Shown here: piece by piece, positions 19,581 to 28,850 of the stretch
Position numbering within the stretch: position 1 is the first letter of the stretch
Layout: each line of letters begins with the position of its first letter
Source: Piscibacillus salipiscarius JCM 13188
GTDB lineage: Bacteria; Bacillota; Bacilli; Bacillales; Alkalibacillaceae
Direction of reading: 5' to 3'
Length of the DNA stretch: 41,367 nt
NCBI RefSeq assembly: GCF_001311865.1
Contig: NZ_BBCD01000026.1
Span: 1-41,367, forward strand
Translations under genes and position numbers: made by a program
Notes under the pieces: model-generated
The model's database searches: none
Seen by the model: the letters and a program-made list of their open reading frames with translations, nothing else
What the model was told of the DNA's origin: nothing

Positions 19581-21541
19581 GTGGCTAGAGAGAATAGAGG
19601 GAGGACATTACAGCCAATCCATGATTGGATATTTGAACATATTTCAGATGCTGTTTTGTTCATCAACAAAGAGGGTCGGATCGTGGCGTCTAATAACCCA
19701 GCACATTCCTTATTAAATATAACAACCAGCAAGAGTCTCATCACAGAATATCTTAATTTAGAATCAATCGTTCCAAACAACGGAAAAGAAATAATGGTTC
19801 GTACAAAAGTTAAACCAGAAAAGCTTATTTTACTTCGAAGTATGCAAATAGGTGATCATGTATGTATGATTTTAAAAGAGGGCGGTTTACAAGCTAATAA
19901 AGAAGCGATATTTTATTCTTTAAATAACATTTTAAATGGTCCATATGAAGGTGTTGTTATGCATGATGGCGCTCAAATTATTGATTGTGATCAAGCGTTT
20001 GCTTCATTATCTGGATACAATAGAGAAGAGTTATTAGGAACAAATATATTAGATTTAATTGCTTCCCAAGATCATGAGAAGATGATTAGAAGTATCGAAT
20101 CGACAGCAAATAAACCTTATTCAGTTAAAGGTGTAAAAAAGACGGAAGTGTGATCTATGTTGAAATTGTTCCAGAAACACTAGACATAGAAGAGGGCCAA
20201 ATTAGAGTTGCTATCATAAGAAATATTACAGAGAGAGTAGAAAACGAGAAACAGATTGAATTTATGGCCTATTACGATGAATTGACTGATTTACCTAACC
20301 GAAATTATTTTCAAAAGGTACTCAACGATGAAATTAGGGCATCAGACATAGGACAAAAAAATATTGCTGTCCATTTTCTAGATTTAGATGACTTTAAACA
20401 TATTAATGATACGCTAGGTTATCAGTTTGGCGATCAACTCTTAATTTCATTTGCCTCAAGGTTGAAACAACTTTTATTTGAAGATATATTTATCGCAAGA
20501 ATGACCGGGGATGAATTCTTGATTTTACAAAGAAATATTAATCAAGAAGAGGACGCAACACAATTTGCTGAAAACTACTACAAATTTTTAAACAGCCATT
20601 GGATGTAAATGGGTATGAAATTTATACTTCAGTAAGTATAGGGATTAGTTTGTATCCATCATTAGGTAAAACGGCTTCTGAATTAATGAAACAAGCGGAT
20701 ATAGCCATGAATTTTATTAAGAAAGAAAATAAAAATGATTTTCTAATGTTTAAACGTTCGTTTACTGAGGGATTTAAAGAGCGACTAACATTAGAAACGG
20801 AATTGCATAGGGCTCTTGAAAATAAAGATTTTGTTTTACATTTCCAGCCGCAAGTTAATATAAAGAATAATGAAATTATAGGGTTAGAAGCATTATGTAG
20901 GTGGAACCACCCTAATAGAGGAATTGTTTCTCCAGGGGAGTTTATTCCTTTAGCTGAAAAGACGGGGCTGATTGTTGAACTAGGTGACTGGGTGATTAGA
21001 GAAGCGTGTAGACAAAATAAAATCTGGCAGGACTTAGGGCTACCTAAAGTAAAGGTGAGCGTTAACCTGTCGGCTAAACAGTTCCTACAGCGCGATTTAG
21101 TAGATAATATAGCTAATATATTAGACGAAACTGGACTAGAGCCCCAGTACTTAGAAATTGAAATTACTGAGAGTATGGCGATGACAAATGAAAAGTTTAT
21201 CATTGAAAACGTTAAAAGGATTCAAAGAATTAGGGGTCAATGTGGCTTTAGATGATTTTGGAACAGGTTATTCATCTTTAAAATATTTAAGTCAATTCCC
21301 GTTAAGTAAATTAAAGATTGATCGGTTATTTATTCAAGAGAAAACTGAGCAAAACATCGCAATTGTTAAAACCATTATCCATTTATCGCACTCCTTAAAT
21401 TTAAAAGTAATTGCAGAAGGTGTGGAGAATGAAGAAGACCTTAGTTTTCTAATTGAAGAAAATTGTGATGAGGTCCAAGGCTATTATTTTAGTAAGCCTG
21501 TCCCTGATACGAAAGTGAAAGAGTTATTTAGTAAAACATAG
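19581..21541 (+). CDS. PAS-GGDEF-EAL protein, probable c-di-GMP phosphodiesterase (three frameshifts)
   Basis: Two PAS-like sensor segments (about residues 15-90 and 110-215) precede a GGDEF domain and an EAL domain, about 653 aa in all. The GGDEF motif reads TGDEF, so cyclase activity is doubtful, although variants with a changed first Gly can be active. The EAL domain keeps its metal and catalytic set: EALCRW, NLSAKQF, EITES, ALDDFGTGYSSL, KIDRLFI, AEGVEN and EVQGYYF. Phosphodiesterase activity is therefore likely. The GTG start at 19581 follows GAGGGGG. Shifts lie near 20140, 20590 and 21215. There is no membrane helix. The 18-nt gap to ktrD suggests one operon. Confidence 0.88.
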
Positions 21542-21558
21542 CAATGATCTGTAAAAAA

Positions 21559-21600
21559 AACACTGACCTTGTTTGAGTAAAAAGCAAGGTCAGTGTTTTG
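21559..21600 (+). terminator. Terminator after the EAL gene
   Basis: AACACTGACCTTG (21559-21571) pairs perfectly with CAAGGTCAGTGTT (21585-21597). TTGG follows, and an A8 run precedes the stem, so it could also serve the opposite strand. Confidence 0.88.
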
Positions 21601-21613
21601 GTTATATTAATAA

Positions 21614-21790
21614 TTAGCAGTAAAATGCTGCTCCTACAATGATGAGTAGGATAAACAATACAACAATTAACGCAAAATTGTTGAATCCACAGTGACCTCC
21701 AACATTACCTACGTTGCCTACATTTCCTAGATTACCCATGTTTCCCATATTGCCCATATTTCCTAAATTACCAGCGTTTCCACCGTACAT
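21614..21790 (-). CDS. YjcZ-type tiny membrane protein with Gly-Asn-X repeats, 58 aa
   Basis: The C-terminal half (FALIVVLFILLIIVGAAFYC) is the signature of the YjcZ/tiny-TM family, which is found mainly in spore-forming bacilli. The N-terminal half is unusual: eight tandem G-N-[L/M/V] triplets run from residue 7 to 30. GGAGGTGAT lies just upstream of the ATG at 21790. The frame is intact. The family has been linked to sporulation by gene name only; the function is unknown. The repeated part should be flexible or a polar turn-rich surface, anchored by one helix. Confidence 0.85.
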   Translation of the reverse strand: MYGGNAGNLGNMGNMGNMGNLGNVGNVGNVGGHCGFNNFALIVVLFILLIIVGAAFYC

Positions 21791-21873
21791 GAAATCACCT
21801 CCATAAGCGCTTTCAGTTATGTATATGTATCCGCGTTTGTAATGCTAAGGATATTAACCTATATAAATGAAAT

Positions 21874-21897
21874 AAAGAACGGCAAATGCCGTTCTTT
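21874..21897 (-). terminator. Terminator of the S1C protease gene
   Basis: AAAGAACGGC (21874-21883) pairs with GCCGTTCTTT (21888-21897) around a 4-nt loop. On the minus strand TATTT follows. It directly abuts the proposed stop codon. Confidence 0.85.
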
Positions 21898-23106
21898 TAA
21901 GATTGTTGATCAGATTGATTTTTTTAGGTTCTTCTTTAATTTCTTGTTCTGTTTTAGATAACAATTCCCGATTTAGCGATAATATTTTCAGTTGATCATT
22001 TTCGTAGCCAACAGTGAAGACAGATTTATAATGATGTGTCTCTAAAATTTCTTCATTTTTACGAATGGAGTGATCAGCGAATGCGGTAACCTTAATTGAA
22101 TCTTCTTCAGGTTCACCCAGTTCAATATTTTGAACATTAATATTGATTGACTGAACACTTAAATCCCTAAAATCTTGATAGCTTCTTTTAATTTGTTCTT
22201 CACTGCCTAAAAGAGAATAGGCTGCAAAGTAATCTCTTACATTTAATGTATCGTAATAATAATTCACAATATACTCTGCGTCATTCCTTAATGAACTTGC
22301 ATCCACTGATTGATAAGCTTTCGGGTCAATTTCAAAGTTTAATTCTTCATCATCTGCGACATCAGACCACATTTGAATCATGTCATATACTTGTGAGATC
22401 GGAATTGTGAAACCTATGTTACCATCTTTACTAGCTGCAGCATTAATTCCAATGATTAGACCAGTTTCTTTATGGATTAAAGGTCCGCCACTATTACCTT
22501 GAAGAATACTGGCTGAAATTTGATAAAGATTTTTGTATTCTGAGTTATTAACAGAAAAGCTTCTATTTTTTGCTGAAATAATCCCGTCAGTAAAAGTACC
22601 TGCATAACCGTGAGGAGACCCCACTGCAATGATTTCGTCTCCTATATTAGGTTCAAAATTAGGATTTATGTTAACTGAACCTTGATTTTTGAGTTGAGGC
22701 ACTCGTAGTACTGCTATGTCTTTCTTTTCATTCATGTCGATTAAAGCTGCTGGGTAAGTAGATGTACCATCAGACGTTTTGACAAAAATATCTGTTGCAT
22801 TATCTATACATGGGCATTCGTTACGATATCACCTTTGTCATTAAAAAGAAAACCGGATCCTTCACTTTCAGTTGAAGAACCAACTGCTTCAATTTGTACG
22901 ACATATTTTTCTGCTTCATGGATGATCGTTTGTAGATCTTTCATTTCGTTATTGTTTTCATTTTCTACTACTTTGACCAAACCGTTTTCTGTTGCTAATA
23001 CATCATCTTCCCAATAATTAAAGTATACAAATATAGCTAATAATCCCACTATTAAAGTGACTACTGAAAGACTGATGGGAAGGACTTTATTATTTTTACT
23101 AAGCAT
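21897..23106 (-). CDS. S1C (HtrA-like) serine protease without PDZ, membrane anchored (frameshifts)
   Basis: An N-terminal helix (about residues 10-30) is followed by a trypsin-like domain. The catalytic triad is visible: His in VTNAHV, Asp in KDIAVLRV and Ser in QGNSGGPL. No PDZ domain follows. Instead there is a C-terminal region of about 120 aa (YIVNYYYDTLN, AAYSLLG, HYKSVFTVGYENDQL) that resembles an NTF2-like fold. The frame breaks near 22805, right after the His motif. A second slip in the A7 run near 21920 makes the raw protein read into its terminator; with one more A it ends at 21897. It lies 11 nt after the zinc-ribbon gene, in one operon. Confidence 0.87.
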
Positions 23107-23117
23107 TGAATCAACTC

Positions 23118-24283
23118 CTATTGCCCTTCAAGAAACCATGATATCTTTTCAACAGTTATATCCACTTCTTCTTCTACATCGTAGTGAGTATACTCAAAAT
23201 TCGCAGTTTCTTCTGGGTAAAGTGTCTCTGGATAAAGGAATGTTTCGTTCTCTAAAATCTGCTTGCCGTCTTTGTTTTGAAGAGAGTATTTGACTGATAA
23301 TGAATAAATGGGAACTGTTGCAACACTTTTAAGCTCACCGCTAACTGTAATTTTGCCTTCATCGTTAAGCTTGGCTTCAATTGTCTTGATTTCAACAGCA
23401 TCGTTCTCATTATTCTCTTGCTCAATTTCATATTGGTTTAAGGCTTGTTCTATTCGTTTGTTTTGCTCTGTTTCAAACGCGACCTGTTGTTTTTCAATCG
23501 TTGTTTTTAGACTTTTTAACTTTTCGTTGTCTGGAACGTATCTTAAAGCATCTTTTACAATTGCTAAAGCAGATGAAAATTGATTTTCATTTAATTCTTT
23601 GTTAGCACGGTTGAAAGAATGGTTTACGATACGTTCTTTCATCTGATTTTCTAATTTATCAGCATCCTCAGAATCGATGGATTCGATTTGCCAGAGTTGA
23701 ATTTTCAAATCGTCAATTCCATTATCTTCGTCTAGTGAACTTCGAACTTGCTCGATTTTAATTTCATTTCGTTTATCAACAATATTTGATAGTAATAGAT
23801 TCACAACTTCTCCGTCATAGTTTTTCAATCTGCTTTCAATATCATTTGTTAGATTCATAGCTTGTTGGTAAGACTCAGCTTTAATCAATTTATCAATTTC
23901 ATTCAATGATTTTTGTATGTTAATTGCAATGTCCATAAATTCAAGGTTTTGCTGGGCAGCTTTATAATTACTCTTGAAATCTAGTGATTGCTCAAAGTGA
24001 TCTTTTGCATTATTAAATTGGCCTTCTAAAGCTAATTCAACCCCGTCTTGATAAGTTGCTTTTGCTTGATCTTGTTGATATTCTAAGTAAAAATGAATAG
24101 CAATGGCTAGAATTAATGTGAAAATTAAAGTAGATATTGGCACAAGCCACCATTTATTAAACCCTTGGGGCTCTTTTTCTTCATCAAATCGGTTTTTATA
24201 TCTTCTGGTAGATGGATGCCGCAAGATACACAATATTGTTCACCTTCATGTGTTTTAGCACCGCATTTCGGGCAGTAGTGCAT
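23118..24283 (-). CDS. Zinc-ribbon, one-helix protein with TPR/coiled-coil extracytoplasmic part (one frameshift)
   Basis: The N-terminus carries CPKC and CVSC, a cytoplasmic zinc ribbon. A single helix (about residues 50-70) follows. Next come some 200 aa of helical, Gln/Glu-rich sequence with a TPR-like start (GVELALEGQFNNAKDHFEQSL), and a beta-rich tail (KITVSGELKSVATVPIYSLSVKY). One base is missing near 24196. The start ATG at 24283 has only a weak ribosome site. Zinc-ribbon plus membrane helix plus outer domain is a layout shared with several Bacillus proteins of unknown role. Pairing with the S1C protease suggests it is a scaffold, regulator or substrate of that protease; this is inferred from adjacency. 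Confidence 0.75.
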
Positions 24284-24368
24284 AGTTAATCACCTTATCT
24301 GTCTTTTATTTAAAAGGGTTCTACATTATTTTACATCAATTCGATTCATAAAAAACGAATATATATGA

Positions 24369-24515
24369 TATAATTTATTTGTTAAAATAATAATAACTAA
24401 TAACATTATAAGTCAGAGGAGGATTACTATAATGGAAATAGCAATGGGTATCATCAGTTTAGCATTATTAGCAACTTTTATTGGTTATTGTGTATTCGAC
24501 AATGCTAAACATTAA
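24369..24515 (+). CDS. 27-aa membrane peptide gene with upstream -10 box
   Basis: The coding part is 24432-24515. ATG is preceded by AGAGGAGG with good spacing, and the peptide (MEIAMGIISLALLATFIGYC, then a short polar end) is one membrane helix with a single Cys. A consensus TATAAT lies at 24369-24374, about 58 nt before the start. A strong terminator follows the gene. It is therefore a complete small transcription unit. I do not recognise the family. Candidate roles are a small membrane regulator or a type I toxin-like peptide; no antisense partner is obvious. Confidence 0.6.
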   Translation, partial: YNLFVKIIITNNIISQRRITIMEIAMGIISLALLATFIGYCVFDNAKH

Positions 24516-24552
24516 ATTTATAATTACTTACAATTAATTGGACGTATGAGCC

Positions 24553-24587
24553 GTGTGGAATGTTTCAAGCATTCCACACTTTTTTTT
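24553..24587 (+). terminator. Strong intrinsic terminator after the 27-aa peptide gene
   Basis: GTGTGGAATG (24553-24562) pairs perfectly with CATTCCACAC (24570-24579) and a T8 run follows. Confidence 0.95.
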
Positions 24588-24627
24588 ATTTCTTTTCGAT
24601 TATAAAGTTGAAAGGGGGATGAGGGGT

Positions 24628-24848
24628 ATGGCAAGTCAAGTTAAGACAAGTACTCAATTGCAGTTGGTTTTTAACGCAGGAGTTGATGAAGAAGGTAAGG
24701 CAATTATTAGAAGAAGTCTTACAATCAAATTAATATGGATTCAACTCCAGATCAGTTATTTGCGGTTGGTGAGGCATTAGGTTCCTTACAAACATTCACC
24801 TTGCTAAACATCGTACGCAATGAGTCATTTGATTTAAATGAAGTCTAA
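24628..24848 (+). CDS. DUF1659 protein (one frameshift)
   Basis: The start, SQVKTSTQLQLVFNAGVDEEGK, matches the DUF1659 pattern. After a one-base correction near 24715-24725 the frame continues as NMDSTPDQLFAVGEALGSLQ to a TAA at 24846-24848, giving about 73 aa, the family size. The ATG follows a purine-rich AAAGGGGGATGAGGGG. DUF1659 genes commonly sit next to DUF2922 and YvrJ genes in Firmicutes, as here. No function is known for any of the three. Confidence 0.85.
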
Positions 24849-24880
24849 AACATTATTCTTGAGGAAGGAGTGGAACATAA

Positions 24881-25099
24881 TTGGCTAAACGACTTGAATT
24901 AAAATTTAAGACTGAGTTAGGTTCAGTAGCAACTATATCGCTTGATAATCCAATCGACCCTGCAGATCCTGTAGCGGTGAAAAATGCAATGGATACCATC
25001 ATTGCTAATAATGTTTTCACATCAAGTGGTGGTCCTTTAGTTGCGATTGATACTGCTCAAATTGTTGATCGTACTGTCACAGAGATTTCTCTAGTATAA
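24881..25099 (+). CDS. DUF2922 protein
   Basis: An unbroken 72-aa frame starts with TTG at 24881, with GAGGAAGGAG 10 nt upstream. The sequence shows the family pattern: LELKFKTELGSVATISLDNP at the start, VKNAMDTIIANNVF in the middle and AQIVDRTVTEISL at the end. It is probably a small beta-rich protein. It lies 32 nt after the DUF1659 stop and is followed by a terminator, then YvrJ. The function is unknown. Confidence 0.88.
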   Translation: MAKRLELKFKTELGSVATISLDNPIDPADPVAVKNAMDTIIANNVFTSSGGPLVAIDTAQIVDRTVTEISLV

Positions 25100-25103
25100 G
25101 TCT

Positions 25104-25132
25104 GAAAAAGGCCTTGTTATAAGGCCTTTTTC
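25104..25132 (+). terminator. Terminator between DUF2922 and YvrJ genes
   Basis: GAAAAAGGCCTT (25104-25115) pairs perfectly with AAGGCCTTTTTC (25121-25132) around GTTAT. The YvrJ gene begins 25 nt later, so its expression needs read-through or its own promoter. Confidence 0.88.
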
Positions 25133-25156
25133 TATTAGCGAAAAGGGGTGAAGGTA

Positions 25157-25291
25157 ATGGAAACTTGGGTGAACTGGATTCCTGAAGTGGGCTTTCCTAT
25201 TCTGGTTACATTTTATTTATTGCACAGAATAGAAAAGAGGCTAGAAGAGTTGAATGAATCCATCCTTCGGTTACCCGATCATCTAATATAA
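25157..25291 (+). CDS. YvrJ-family membrane peptide, 44 aa
   Basis: METWVNWIPEVGFPILVTFY and the following LLHRIEKRLEELNESILRLP are typical of the YvrJ family: one N-terminal membrane helix, then an amphipathic charged helix. AAAAGGGGTGAAGG precedes the ATG at 25157. The frame is intact. It completes the common DUF1659-DUF2922-YvrJ set. The function is unknown. Confidence 0.88.
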   Translation: METWVNWIPEVGFPILVTFYLLHRIEKRLEELNESILRLPDHLI

Positions 25292-25292
25292 A

Positions 25293-25346
25293 AAAACACC
25301 CGAAGCTCCGTAGTTACGGTTAGTTACGGTTAGTTTCGGGTGTTTT
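25293..25346. terminator. Terminator with a tandem 10-bp duplication in its loop
   Basis: AAAACACCCGAA (25293-25304) pairs with TTCGGGTGTTTT (25335-25346). The 30-nt loop contains TAGTTACGGT twice in tandem (25311-25330). It can serve both YvrJ and the convergent signal peptidase gene. Confidence 0.85.
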
Positions 25347-25351
25347 ATTTA

Positions 25352-25861
25352 CTATCTTGTTAAAGACACTTGATCAAAAGGATAAATCACAATCTCTGAC
25401 CTTCCAATGATATCATCTTCATGGATGTACCCTAATCCATTTCGGCTATCTTTACTAATATCGCGATTGTCTCCCATTACAAAGTAATGGTTAGCCGGTA
25501 CTTTTTCAGGTCCGAAATCGGATGTTTCATTACGCTGATTAGGAGGTAAGAAACCCTGATCTACTTCATTACCGTTAATATACAATACTCCATTTTTAAC
25601 TTGGACGGTCTCATTAGGTAATCCAATAACCCTTTTAACATAGTTCTTATTAGGATGCTGGATAATGACGATATCACCTCTAGAGGGTTCGTCAAATAAA
25701 TATATCGCTTTATTAAAAATGACTCGTTCGCCATTATGTAATGTAGGATCCATACTTGTTCCTTCTACTATAGAAGTTGCAAACACATAAGACCTTAGAA
25801 AAAACGCTAATACAACGGCTATAATAATTGCTTTGGTCCATTCCCATATCTCTTTTTTCAA
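25352..25861 (-). CDS. sipT: Type I signal peptidase, SipS/SipT-like
   Basis: An unbroken 169-aa protein with one N-terminal membrane helix (about 11-28) is typical of Gram-positive single-anchor signal peptidases. Catalytic Ser36 is in EGTSMDPTL and the general-base Lys76 is in YVKRVIGLPNE. The later boxes RGDIVIIQHP and VMGDNRDISKDSR are also intact. It cleaves signal peptides from exported proteins on the outer face of the membrane. The ATG at 25861 follows GAGGGAG. The choice of sipT over sipS rests only on the surrounding gene order. Confidence 0.93.
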   Translation of the reverse strand: MKKEIWEWTKAIIIAVVLAFFLRSYVFATSIVEGTSMDPTLHNGERVIFNKAIYLFDEPSRGDIVIIQHPNKNYVKRVIGLPNETVQVKNGVLYINGNEVDQGFLPPNQRNETSDFGPEKVPANHYFVMGDNRDISKDSRNGLGYIHEDDIIGRSEIVIYPFDQVSLTR

Positions 25862-26084
25862 GGAAATCTCCCTCTCAACTCAGTTCTTTATTATATATCC
25901 TACCACAATATTTTACGTATGTAGCAACAAATTCATTATAATTATTTTACATGATGTTAAATTGAGTTTAAAATGATTAAAATTACACACTTTTATGATA
26001 ATTTGTAGTAAGATATAACTATTCATTAAAGCTTGTACAGCAGTAGAAAAGACCTTTGTAGTCAAGTAAGGAGGAACAAGCACA

Positions 26085-26261
26085 GTGTCGTCTTACAACC
26101 AATTACAACAGCTGCAACAAGATATTGAAAAACTGAGGAATCATATGATCAATATTGCGTCTGAATATGGCTACACTAGTCATGAGTCGATCAAGGTGTC
26201 GCAACAGTTAGACACTTTGTTAAATGAATATCAGTTCTTAAAGAATCATGAAAAAAGGTAA
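26085..26261 (+). CDS. Spo0E-like aspartyl-phosphate phosphatase
   Basis: A 58-aa protein with two predicted helices, starting at GTG 26085 with AAGGAGG upstream. The family motif SQQLD lies at residues 39-43 (SQELD in the type members), preceded by IEKLRNHMINIASEYG. Spo0E-type proteins dephosphorylate Spo0A~P and delay sporulation. It supports the view that the host forms spores. It is too short to be split by the indels seen elsewhere. Its stop lies 7 nt from the convergent patA stop, leaving no room for a terminator. Confidence 0.88.
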   Translation: MSSYNQLQQLQQDIEKLRNHMINIASEYGYTSHESIKVSQQLDTLLNEYQFLKNHEKR

Positions 26262-26268
26262 CTTAAGC

Positions 26269-27431
26269 CTATCTTGTTTGTTGACTAAGCAAAAACTCTT
26301 CCAATCTGTCCAGTCCTTCTTTTAATACCTCTTCATGATAAGCATATGATATTCTCATATAACCCTGACCATACGAGGAAAACGCGTCACCAGGTACAAG
26401 GGCTAATCCGGCATGGTCAACTAAGGTTATTCCAAAATCAAATGATGATTGCCCGGGTGGAGTTAATTTAGGAAACACATAAAAAGCTCCATCCGGCTTA
26501 ACGACATCAACCCCCATATGTTCTAGCCGATTAACTATATAATCTCTTCTCTTTAAGTAAGCTTCTCTCATTGTTTTAGGATCCTCAAGACCATTATTCA
26601 TTGCTTCTAAAGCAGCATATTGACTTGTTGAAGTGGCACACGAAACATTATATTGATGAACCTTTAATACATGTTTCATAACATTAGAATCACCCATAAG
26701 AAAACCAATTCTAAATCCCGTCATTGAATGAGACTTTGAAACTCCTTGAACAATAAGCGTTTGTTTTCTAACCTCATCAAATGCACCAATCGAAACATGA
26801 GGTTTTTCGAAAGTTAGTTCATGATAAATCTCATCTGCAAGAATAAAGACTGGTTGATCTTTTAATAATTGTGCAATGTCTCGTAGCTCGTCCTTTGTTA
26901 AACTAACGCCAGTAGGATTCGATGGGTATGGCAAAATGACACATTTAGTTTTTGAAGTTAAATGTTTCTCAATGAGATCTGATGTAAATTTAAAGTTGTG
27001 CTCTCTTGTATCTACATAGACTGGTTTCCCGCCAGCCAACTTAATCAAAGGTTCGTATCCAGGGTAAACTGGTCCTGGTAGAAGTACTTCATCACCAGGT
27101 TCAATAATCGTTCTTAATGTAATATCTATTGCTTGAGAGGCACCGACTGTTATAATGACTTCTTCGTCCGGCTTATATTGAAGCTGATATTGTTCACTAA
27201 CATAGTCTGAAACAGACTTTCTTAGTTCAGGTATGCCCGCATTAGGCGTGTAGGTTGTAAAGTTCTGATCAAGTGATTGTTTTGTAGCTTCTTTAATATG
27301 ATTGGGCGTCTTAAAATCAGGCTGGCCAATGGTTAATGAGACAATATCTTTTTTGCCTTGAACTAAGTTAAAAACTTTCTAATTCCTGAGATCTCAATAT
27401 CTTTAACATTTTGGTTTAAATATTCTTCCAT
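26269..27431 (-). CDS. patA: PatA-type PLP aminotransferase, N-acetyl-LL-diaminopimelate aminotransferase (one frameshift)
   Basis: A class I/II aminotransferase of about 387 aa. Recognisable parts are IGQPDF, YTPNAGIPELR, GASQAID, PYPSNPTGV, ADEIYHEL, the PLP-binding Lys in SKSHSMTGFRIG, and YMRISYA. The start ATG at 27431 gives MEEYLNQNVKDIEISGIRK. One extra T near 27378 breaks the frame. B. subtilis PatA acts in the N-acetyl branch of diaminopimelate synthesis and on aromatic amino acids. dapH and ykuR, which act before and after it, lie 5-8 kb away, supporting this role. Confidence 0.9.
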
Positions 27432-27454
27432 GTTTAATTCACCATGCTTTCTAA

Positions 27455-28181
27455 TTAAAAAATTTCTATTAACGATATCATCAGTAATATACCTAGAATA
27501 AAAGAATGGGTAGCAGGTCGTTCATGACCGTCGCCATGACTTTCAGGTATTAATTCCTTATAGATAATAAACAACATGGCCCCTGCTGCGAATGCTAGTC
27601 CATACGGTACTAATCCATCCAGTAAGTTTGTTAAATAGTAACCTAAAAGAGCGGTTAATACTTCTACAAGCCCAGTTAAAGAAGCTATGATGAACGCAGT
27701 CATCCTTTTATATTTTGATGAATTAAAATAATCCTACTAAAAATCCTTCCGGTGCATTTTGAGTACCAATGGCAATGGCAACCACTTCTCCCAAACCTTC
27801 TTTACCACTAGCATAACTGACTCCTGTTGCTAAACCTTCTGGAATGTTGTGAAGTGTAATGGCTGCAATTATAAGCATTGCCTTTTGGTCAATTTTTATT
27901 GATTGATTTAAGTTTTCAACGTGTATATGTGGGATGGAATGTTCCAATAATGATAATACAGTTGCTCCGATGATTAAACCGATCGCTAATTGTGTCAGAG
28001 TCCCATAGTTTAAAGCTTCTGGTATCAGGCTTAATAAGGCAGCAGCTAACATGACACCTCCCGCAAATGCGAGCAATATGTCGCGCCATTTATGGGTTAA
28101 TCTTTTGATAAATAGTACAGGAATAGCACCAACACCAGTTGCTAGACCGGCAAGTAAACTTCCAAGTATGACGTCACTCAT
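27455..28181 (-). CDS. ZIP-family divalent metal transporter (one frameshift)
   Basis: The protein is about 241 aa with eight expected membrane helices. Helix IV shows HNIPEGLATGVSYASG and helix V QNAPEGFLVGLF (Gln/Asn where ZupT proteins have HNIPEG), the metal-transport motifs. A short His-bearing loop (HSIPHIHVE) is likely cytoplasmic. The frame is lost in a T4 run near 27723, in the middle of helix V; adding a T gives LFLIHQNIKRM. It probably takes up Zn2+, Fe2+ or Mn2+. The gene diverges from the next one with 41 nt between starts. Confidence 0.87.
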
Positions 28182-28222
28182 GTTGAGAACCCTTTCATCA
28201 TATAAGGTAGGAGTGGATTAAA

Positions 28223-28573
28223 ATGTTTCAAAATCCAATGATAATTGAATATTTGTATAGAAGTCTAATCTTCTTAATTTTAATATTTTGTGCATATTTA
28301 ATATTAAAGCCCATTATTTTAAAATTAATTAAACGAAAATGTATTTACACATTAAATTATTTAATCATCTCATTATGTACGACGAGCATGACATTAACTG
28401 TTTTAGCACTCACAAATTCTTACTCAAACGATGTGCATGAACTAAAAGAAGTTCTTGGTTCACTATGGATTGCTATTTTAATTCTAGGTATGATCTTTTT
28501 CATAACATTCGTAGCTAAAATTTATCACAATATTTTAGAAACAAAATATTTCTACTTAAGACCATTAGTCTAA
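28223..28573 (+). CDS. Small membrane protein of unknown function, 116 aa
   Basis: An unbroken frame with about three hydrophobic helices (residues 12-32, 44-64 and 80-103). TAGGAG lies 10 nt before the ATG at 28223. No motif is recognised. It is divergent from the metal transporter and 55 nt before another small membrane protein. Confidence 0.6.
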   Translation: MFQNPMIIEYLYRSLIFLILIFCAYLILKPIILKLIKRKCIYTLNYLIISLCTTSMTLTVLALTNSYSNDVHELKEVLGSLWIAILILGMIFFITFVAKIYHNILETKYFYLRPLV

Positions 28574-28628
28574 TCTTCACAACTGTGACATATTACATTA
28601 ACATATAGGGAGAGAGGGGGATTCGTAC

Positions 28629-28817
28629 ATGGAAGTGATTTTTGGGGTCTTATTTTTGTGTTTTATTAATATTATTAAATATCATTACTAGCATTTGGGC
28701 TTACCGAGATTCTATAAGAAAAGGTAATAGTAAGGAATACGCTATTATTGTACTTATTGGTACATTGTTTTTCCAATTATTGGATTGATTGTTTATTTAA
28801 TTATAAGAAATGATTAA
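28629..28817 (+). CDS. PLDNc-type tiny membrane protein, about 62 aa (two frameshifts)
   Basis: After two one-base corrections (T runs near 28655 and 28770) the frame reads MEVIFGVLFL, LNIITSIWAYRDSIRKGNSK and FPIIGLIVYLII. This two-helix pattern with Trp-x-x-R-D-x-x-R-K-G is that of the PLD-nuclease N-terminal (PLDNc) domain, which often occurs alone in bacilli. AGAGGGGG precedes the ATG at 28629. No enzyme part is attached. The function is unknown. Confidence 0.65.
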
Positions 28818-28818
28818 A

Positions 28819-28850
28819 AAATAGTCTGGCATATATCGCCAGACTATTTT
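28819..28850. terminator. Bidirectional terminator between convergent genes
   Basis: AAATAGTCTGGC (28819-28830) pairs perfectly with GCCAGACTATTT (28838-28849). A and T runs lie on both sides. Its right arm overlaps the end of the sco gene. Confidence 0.9.

Noticed and set aside
20622..21203. Long minus-strand open frame of 193 codons
   Set aside because: It lies wholly opposite the GGDEF-EAL gene, whose motifs are unmistakable; the frame has no ribosome site or family features.
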